DNA of 64,000 nt from JBBSUQ01 sp964389755 (GTDB lineage Bacteria > Bacteroidota > Bacteroidia > Flavobacteriales_D > Crocinitomicaceae). The DNA lies in NCBI GenBank assembly GCA_964389755.1, contig CAYMEW010000015.1:21655-85654 (forward strand), in the 5' to 3' direction. Shown here piece after piece: positions 59,369 to 64,000 of the stretch; positions within the stretch are counted from its first letter, which is position 1; every line of letters starts with the position of its first letter. Below the pieces are notes generated by a model, which searched no databases, was not told where the DNA came from, and was given only the letters and a program-made list of their open reading frames with translations. Both the position numbers and the translations under genes were made by a program.

Positions 59369-60682
59369 ATGCTATATCGCTTCTTAAAACTGATTGTCGG
59401 CATCGGCATTTCGATCTATTACCGCCGCATCGTGCGCAGGGGAACACAGCACCTCCGGCACGACGGTCCGCTGATTATCATTGCCAATCATCCCAATACA
59501 CTGATGGATGCCTGGATGATCGGGCACATTTGCAGGCAGCCGATCCACTACATGGCGAAAGGAACGCTCTTTAACAGCCGTTTCAAATTATGGCTGCTCA
59601 AAAACCTCAACATGATCCCGATCAATCGTGCGGGGGAGGGAAGCACCAAAGGCGTGTCGAATACCGATTCTTTCGAAGCCTGTTACCGCCTGCTTGAAGA
59701 AGGAAAGACACTTGTTATTTTCCCGGAGGGAACGAGCTACCAGGAACGCATTCTGCGCGAACTGAAAACCGGAACGGCGCGCATTGCCCTGGAAGCGGAA
59801 AAACGAAATGCCGGGAAACTGAACCTGCGCGTGGTCCCCGTGGGGCTCAATTACCTCAAAGCGGAAAAGTTTCGCAGTTCTGTTTTCATACAGGTCGGAG
59901 AACCGCTGGATCCGACGGATTTCTACAACGAATACCTCGTGAACCAGGGTGCGGCGGCTCGCAAACTCACCGAACGCTTTCGAATTGCCCTCGAACGGGT
60001 ACTGGCCAATGTAAAGACACGGGAAGAGGAAGCGTTTATCTATGGAATTGTGGAACTCATGCAGTCGAAGTACCACAGGGGTGAATTTGCTTCGGTGGAA
60101 GGGGAGATCGAACTCTTCAGGCACGTCCGCGATACTTTGCAGGCCTATAGCCTCACGCAGCCCTGGCTCGTACAGGAGATAGGTGAACTGGTCGAGAATA
60201 TTCGCTGGAATATCCGGAAACTGAATATTCGTGCTGACTTCCTCGACAGGCGCTTCCGCTCACGCATGTTTTTCCGGCAGCTACTCTTTTCGGTCCTGTT
60301 CCTGCTCATCGGTCTGCCCTTGTTCCTCGTCGGGATCCTGCACAACATCCTGCAATATAAGTTTACCGACTGGCTCATTCCCAAACTTACCCGTGATGTG
60401 GAGTATTACGCACCACTCGCCGTGTTGATCGGACTTTTTCTCTATCCGCTTTCTTATGCGGGCTTTCTCTGGCTGGTCGATTATAGCTTCGGACTCACGT
60501 TCTGGGAAAAACTGCTCTACTTCGCACTAATGCCGCTCAGCGGGATGTTCGCATATTTCTTCAACCGCTACATGCGACACATCAATTACAAGTGGAAATA
60601 CATTTTTATGATGATCAACGAACGCGACCTGATGAACGACCTGCAGCAAAAGCGAAAAAAACTCCGCGCTTACTTTCAGTAA
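59369..60682 (+). CDS. 1-acylglycerol-3-phosphate acyltransferase-like protein
   Basis: The start at 59369 (MLYRFLKLIVGIGISIYY) fits the promoter. The 437-residue protein has the PlsC motifs: ANHPNTLMDAWMIG (NHxxxxMD in place of HxxxxD) and FPEGTSYQERILRELKTGTA. A long central helical region and two or three C-terminal membrane helices (VLFLLIGLPLFLVGILHNIL, VLIGLFLYPLSYAGFLWLVDY) follow. It probably acylates lysophosphatidic or a related lipid in the inner membrane. It overlaps the GNAT gene tail-to-tail by seven bases. Confidence 0.85.
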   Translation: MLYRFLKLIVGIGISIYYRRIVRRGTQHLRHDGPLIIIANHPNTLMDAWMIGHICRQPIHYMAKGTLFNSRFKLWLLKNLNMIPINRAGEGSTKGVSNTDSFEACYRLLEEGKTLVIFPEGTSYQERILRELKTGTARIALEAEKRNAGKLNLRVVPVGLNYLKAEKFRSSVFIQVGEPLDPTDFYNEYLVNQGAAARKLTERFRIALERVLANVKTREEEAFIYGIVELMQSKYHRGEFASVEGEIELFRHVRDTLQAYSLTQPWLVQEIGELVENIRWNIRKLNIRADFLDRRFRSRMFFRQLLFSVLFLLIGLPLFLVGILHNILQYKFTDWLIPKLTRDVEYYAPLAVLIGLFLYPLSYAGFLWLVDYSFGLTFWEKLLYFALMPLSGMFAYFFNRYMRHINYKWKYIFMMINERDLMNDLQQKRKKLRAYFQ

Positions 60683-61230
60683 TTTGTGTTTCGGTTTACC
60701 AAACAAGGATTTCTGATCTCAAAAATGACGTTATCCGGGTTATCATCATCAACGCGCTCCGGGAGGTGCCCAAAAGCACTTTTTTCTAAAAGTTGAATGG
60801 ATTTTTTGTTGTCCCGATGCGTAAAGGCTTCGATCGTATCCAACCGCAATTCCTTAAAACCGACTTCAATTATTTTCTGTAGGGCTTCCGTCATAATTCC
60901 TTTTCCATGAAAATCCGGATGTAAGTCATAGCCCACTTCAGCAGTTCTCCTGTCTTCTGAAAAATTCCACAGGCAAATACTGCCGATCATTTTCAGATCC
61001 GGATCCTCAGTAAGTGCAATGCACCAGTAGTACGAGTGTTGATTTTTAGTATGCTGTTGAATTCTCTCCATAAAGGGGATGACGTCCGATACCGTCTTGA
61101 CTTCCGGTCTTTTGATGAATTGATTCACCGTTTTGTCCGAACGCAAAAAGAAAACTTCGTACCGATCGGACAATTCTAACGGCCGTAATGATAATCGTTT
61201 CGTTTGCAGGTGTCCACTAATCGTTTTCAT
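60676..61230 (-). CDS. GNAT-family N-acetyltransferase
   Basis: The 184-residue protein is a RimJ/RimL-type acetyltransferase: TKRLSLRPLELSDRYEVFF at the start, MIGSICLWNFSEDRRTAEVG and YDLHPDFHGKGIMTEAL with the acetyl-CoA loop (GKG), then IEAFTHRDNKKSIQLLEKSAF. It should transfer an acetyl group to an amine; the substrate is unknown. Confidence 0.9.
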   Translation of the reverse strand: MKTISGHLQTKRLSLRPLELSDRYEVFFLRSDKTVNQFIKRPEVKTVSDVIPFMERIQQHTKNQHSYYWCIALTEDPDLKMIGSICLWNFSEDRRTAEVGYDLHPDFHGKGIMTEALQKIIEVGFKELRLDTIEAFTHRDNKKSIQLLEKSAFGHLPERVDDDNPDNVIFEIRNPCLVNRNTNY

Positions 61231-61410
61231 CGTACGCTATTTGACATGTATGGAAAAAGAAAATAAAAGTATATACGTTTTTCTACTCTTTCCAACTGAA
61301 AGATAGTATATTTTGAGGAGTTTTAGTTTCGAAAAATGACTCTGTAAAAATTGTCGTAAAAAACCTCTTCATAGTCGTTTTCGAACCGTTACGCAGAACA
61401 TTTTTCCCTG

Positions 61411-61418
61411 TACCTTTG
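61411..61418 (+). promoter_or_regulatory. TAnnTTTG -7 box for the MATE gene
   Basis: TACCTTTG matches the consensus and lies 22 bases before the ATG at 61440. Confidence 0.55.
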
Positions 61419-61439
61419 CACCTGCATAACTCATTTCAA

Positions 61440-62834
61440 ATGAACAGTACCGTGCGTACCCACAAACGTTTTTGGTCGCTCATCGGCGAGGCACTCAAAG
61501 GAGGTGAACAAGATTTTACGCAGGGAAGCATTCCCCGGGCCGTATTCCTGCTGGCCGTACCGATGATCCTCGAACTAAGTCTTGAAAGCGTGTTCGCCGT
61601 CGTGGACATGTTCTTCGTCGGGCGACTTGGCGAAAGTGCCATTTCAACGGTCGGACTCACCGAATCGGTCATTACGATCGTGTATTCGCTGGCGATGGGA
61701 CTCAGTACCGCGGCTACTGCCATTATCGCGCGACGCATCGGTGAAAAAGATCCGGTCGCTGCTTCGCGTGCCGCCGCGCAATCCGTCCTGGTAGCGCTCC
61801 TGCTCATGGTACTCATCACGATTCCGGGAATGGTGTTCGCCGCCGACATTTTGCGTTTCATGGGAGCCGACGAACAGGTTGTGGCCGATGGCGCATCATT
61901 CACACGGATCATGTTTGGCGGAAGTTTATCCATCATACTGCTCTTCCTCATCAACGGGATCTTCCGCGGCGCCGGCTATGCGGCCATGGCCATGAAAAGC
62001 CTCTGGATCGCAAGTATCCTCAACATCATCCTTTGCCCGGTATTCATCCACTTCTTCGGACTCAAAGGAGCCGCGATTGCTACTGTTATCGGTCGCTCGG
62101 CCGGGGTTCTCTACCAGTGCTATCACCTCTTTTTGCGGCCGTCCGACAAACTCGCCCTCAAAAAAGAATACTTTGCCATCCGTTGGGAAGCCATTCGTTC
62201 CATTGTGAAAGTGGCCTGGCCCGCGACCTTTCAGTTCCTGATTGCCAGCGGTAGCTGGGTCGTGCTGAGCAGGTTGGTCGCCGAAACAGGCGGAACGGCG
62301 GCCTCCGCAGGATACCAGGTTGCACTGCGAAACGTGATCTTTTTCATCCTGCCTGCCTGGGGACTCAGTAATGCCGCTGCCACACTTGTCGGGCAAAACC
62401 TCGGTGCAGGACAGGTAGCCCGTGCCGAAAAAAGTGTGTGGATCACTGCCCGCTATAACGCGATCTTTATGAGTTTTGTCATGCTGCTCTTTGTATTCCT
62501 TGCAGAACCAATCATCCGCATTTACTCGAAAGACGCTGAGGTTGTCGCGCTCGGTGCACGTGCGCTGCGTATCATCGGTACAGCCTACATTTTTTATGGT
62601 GTGGGAATGGTCATGACACAGGCACTCAACGGCGCCGGTGACACGCGAACGCCAACGGTTATCAACCTCATTTGTTTCTGGCTCGTACAGGTACCTCTGG
62701 CTTACCTGCTTGCGAAAGGCATGGACATGGACGAAACCGGTGCTTTCATTTGCATCCCGGTGGCAGAAACCCTGCTGGCCGTGATTTCATTTATCTGGTT
62801 CCGCCGCGGGAAGTGGAAAGCCGTGAAGCTCTGA
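61440..62834 (+). CDS. MATE-family efflux transporter
   Basis: Start at 61440 (MNSTVRTHKRFWSLIGEAL), after the promoter. The 464-residue protein has twelve membrane helices in two similar halves (SIPRAVFLLAVPMILELSLE and SIVKAWPATFQ-like repeats; LSTAATAIIARRIGEKDP in the first half). It is a multidrug/toxin extrusion (MATE) transporter, coupled to Na+ or H+. The substrate is unknown. Confidence 0.9.
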   Translation: MNSTVRTHKRFWSLIGEALKGGEQDFTQGSIPRAVFLLAVPMILELSLESVFAVVDMFFVGRLGESAISTVGLTESVITIVYSLAMGLSTAATAIIARRIGEKDPVAASRAAAQSVLVALLLMVLITIPGMVFAADILRFMGADEQVVADGASFTRIMFGGSLSIILLFLINGIFRGAGYAAMAMKSLWIASILNIILCPVFIHFFGLKGAAIATVIGRSAGVLYQCYHLFLRPSDKLALKKEYFAIRWEAIRSIVKVAWPATFQFLIASGSWVVLSRLVAETGGTAASAGYQVALRNVIFFILPAWGLSNAAATLVGQNLGAGQVARAEKSVWITARYNAIFMSFVMLLFVFLAEPIIRIYSKDAEVVALGARALRIIGTAYIFYGVGMVMTQALNGAGDTRTPTVINLICFWLVQVPLAYLLAKGMDMDETGAFICIPVAETLLAVISFIWFRRGKWKAVKL

Positions 62835-62835
62835 C

Positions 62836-63543
62836 CTATTCCTCCTTTACAAAGCAACTTTTGTAGTTCACCAGCCAGGTGAGCCCCAGTCCGAGCTGTG
62901 GTTTGATGCCGTTCAGGATGTCCTCCGTATACTGCGGACGGTATTTCCCGGATGGGTTAAAGTAGAACGGGATCTTCAGCCCGTTATAAAAAGTGATACG
63001 GCCACTCAGTCGAATCGTATGATAGATATTCATGCTCAGGGCCATGGCCGGGTGGTTCATACGCTCGTTGACTAATACGCCCTGCTCGTGGTGCATATTC
63101 CGATAGATCAGGTTCAGTTCCTGGTTGATAAAAACACAGCGAAAAAGCGCTTCAGTACGCAGGCCGTGTACAGACCCGAAATTGAAGAAACGCCCCACAC
63201 CTGCAGACAGACCGAAACCTTTACTGCGATTCCGGTAAGATTTCAGGTCATACGACACCGTATCGCGCTCGACGGTTTCCGGGATGCTCATAAAAGGAGC
63301 GCGTATGTTCATCAGCTTGTCCTGGCTGTCGTAGCGCTTAACAACCGTATGCCCGTAACCTCCGAATTCCAGGCCGGCCGACCAAAAGAAATTATGCCCG
63401 ATGACCGACATATAATTGGAGGTTACTGTGGCCGAAGTATAGCTGAGCACCGGAACATTCACGTCAAAACTGATTCGCTGCTGTGCGTAACTCGACGCAG
63501 CGAATAATAAGAAAGACATTAGGGTCAGAATACAAATGCGCAT
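62836..63543 (-). CDS. Outer-membrane-type protein, unknown function
   Basis: The 235-residue protein has a signal peptide (MRICILTLMSFLLFAASSYA) and then alternating aromatic beta strands (VLSYTSATVTSNYMSVIGHN, FFWSAGLEFGGYGHT, GLGLTWLVNY) as in small outer-membrane beta-barrels. I cannot give a family. It lies convergent to the MATE gene, with one base between the two ends. Confidence 0.65.
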   Translation of the reverse strand: MRICILTLMSFLLFAASSYAQQRISFDVNVPVLSYTSATVTSNYMSVIGHNFFWSAGLEFGGYGHTVVKRYDSQDKLMNIRAPFMSIPETVERDTVSYDLKSYRNRSKGFGLSAGVGRFFNFGSVHGLRTEALFRCVFINQELNLIYRNMHHEQGVLVNERMNHPAMALSMNIYHTIRLSGRITFYNGLKIPFYFNPSGKYRPQYTEDILNGIKPQLGLGLTWLVNYKSCFVKEE

Positions 63544-64000
63544 AAGCAGGCAGTTTTGGGTTTTTTATAAATATACGTGTTTTTAGAACAGTTAGTATAC
63601 GGAAACCATTATCCGGATCGAAGAGCGGTTGTTTTTTACAGATCTTGTTACTCACCATAACCGCCACTCCGAAGCAATCCGCATGTACTTTGCATGTGCG
63701 CTTCAGTGTAAGCTGCCGGGACCCAACACATGCAGTTCCGCAGAACTTTTACCTTGTCCGAATCCGCCCCCAGGCGGAAAGTTTGGTAAAATGTTCCGGA
63801 ACAAATGCCCGTTGGGTGGCTGCTGCAACGTGGCGCAAGGGCACTTTTTTCTTTCTTTTTTTTGCCCCGGAAAAAAAGAAAACTACAATAGACCGTATAT
63901 CAGGAAAACGAGTCTTCCGAAGCCCTTATGCTTTTAACTGCAAATCCCTCCCTCTGTATCTCCCTCACCGAGGGAGAGCAAACAAACAACCTAAAACGCT
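63544..64000. other. Intergenic tail of the window
   Basis: The region carries the promoter of the 62836 gene and then no supported gene. A T-rich/A-rich hairpin lies near 63853-63885, like the one at 31772. A 102-codon frame from 63629 has no protein-like composition. Confidence 0.4.

Noticed and set aside
63629..63937. 102-codon frame near the window end
   Set aside because: Improbable composition and overlap with a low-complexity hairpin; no start signal.

Overview
The window looks like a chromosome segment of a Bacteroidota bacterium, most likely Flavobacteriales. The evidence is type IX secretion C-terminal signals on three large secreted proteins, a GldA-type gliding ABC ATPase, many TAnnTTTG promoter elements, few Shine-Dalgarno sites, a fused DAHP synthase/chorismate mutase and a Bacteroidota-style fibre C-terminal domain. 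Base composition is moderate over most of the window, with clearly AT-rich patches at about 5.5-9.7 kb and 32.2-34.0 kb. I cannot place it to genus.

Layout. 1-5 kb: a metallo-beta-lactamase-fold enzyme cut by the window edge, a ribD-EamA transporter pair, an MFS transporter and a lipoprotein. 5-10 kb: an AT-rich run of small orphan proteins, mostly predicted lipoproteins, one of them frameshifted, with a 61-bp intergenic repeat. 10-11.9 kb: DinB, SnoaL and VOC small enzymes, then a scar made of an HMG-CoA reductase 5' fragment and a second VOC tail. 11.9-17.8 kb: a tight four-gene operon on the minus strand encoding a collagen-like/alanine-rich fibre, a secreted ComEC-like hydrolase, a metzincin-like protein whose catalytic Glu is Gln, and a LamG protein. 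I regard this as the best candidate for an undescribed system. 18 kb: two tandem tRNA-Pro genes. 18-22.8 kb: an HD hydrolase, two tandem carboxypeptidase-regulatory-like paralogues and an SRPBCC protein. 22.9-24.8 kb: a WHxHL (GRDP-like) protein overlapping a protein with a Gly/Cys tail, then a zinc-ribbon protein. 25-27.4 kb: rsgA-dtd-MazG-degenerate DEAD-box operon.

27.4-35.2 kb is an accessory/defence stretch. It holds a DUF433-DUF5615 toxin-antitoxin pair, a broken gene, DUF2254, a toxin-antitoxin-chaperone (TAC) locus whose toxin reading frame is broken, an AIPR phage-resistance gene, and a possible new RelE-like pair. 35.3-41 kb: a LytS/LytT-like two-component system, a small membrane protein and a T9SS type-B protein. 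41-44.3 kb: gldA, DAHP synthase/chorismate mutase and aroA; aroA carries a stretch that looks exactly like a tRNA 3' end. 44.3-49.3 kb: two T9SS type-A proteins.

49.6-64 kb is ordinary housekeeping: tyrS, clpX, clpP, an RsmF-like methyltransferase, tilS, pabB, a HELGH protein, a GH3-like protein, a PlsC-like acyltransferase, a GNAT, a MATE transporter and an outer-membrane-type protein. From memory of flavobacterial genomes, DAHP synthase/CM, rsgA, dtd, mazG and aroA are often neighbours; here they lie in two pieces about 15 kb apart with the accessory stretch between them. Three reading frames appear broken by small indels (about 5.85, 28.28 and 31.04 kb), and a 20-bp dispersed repeat sits at one of the rearrangement scars.
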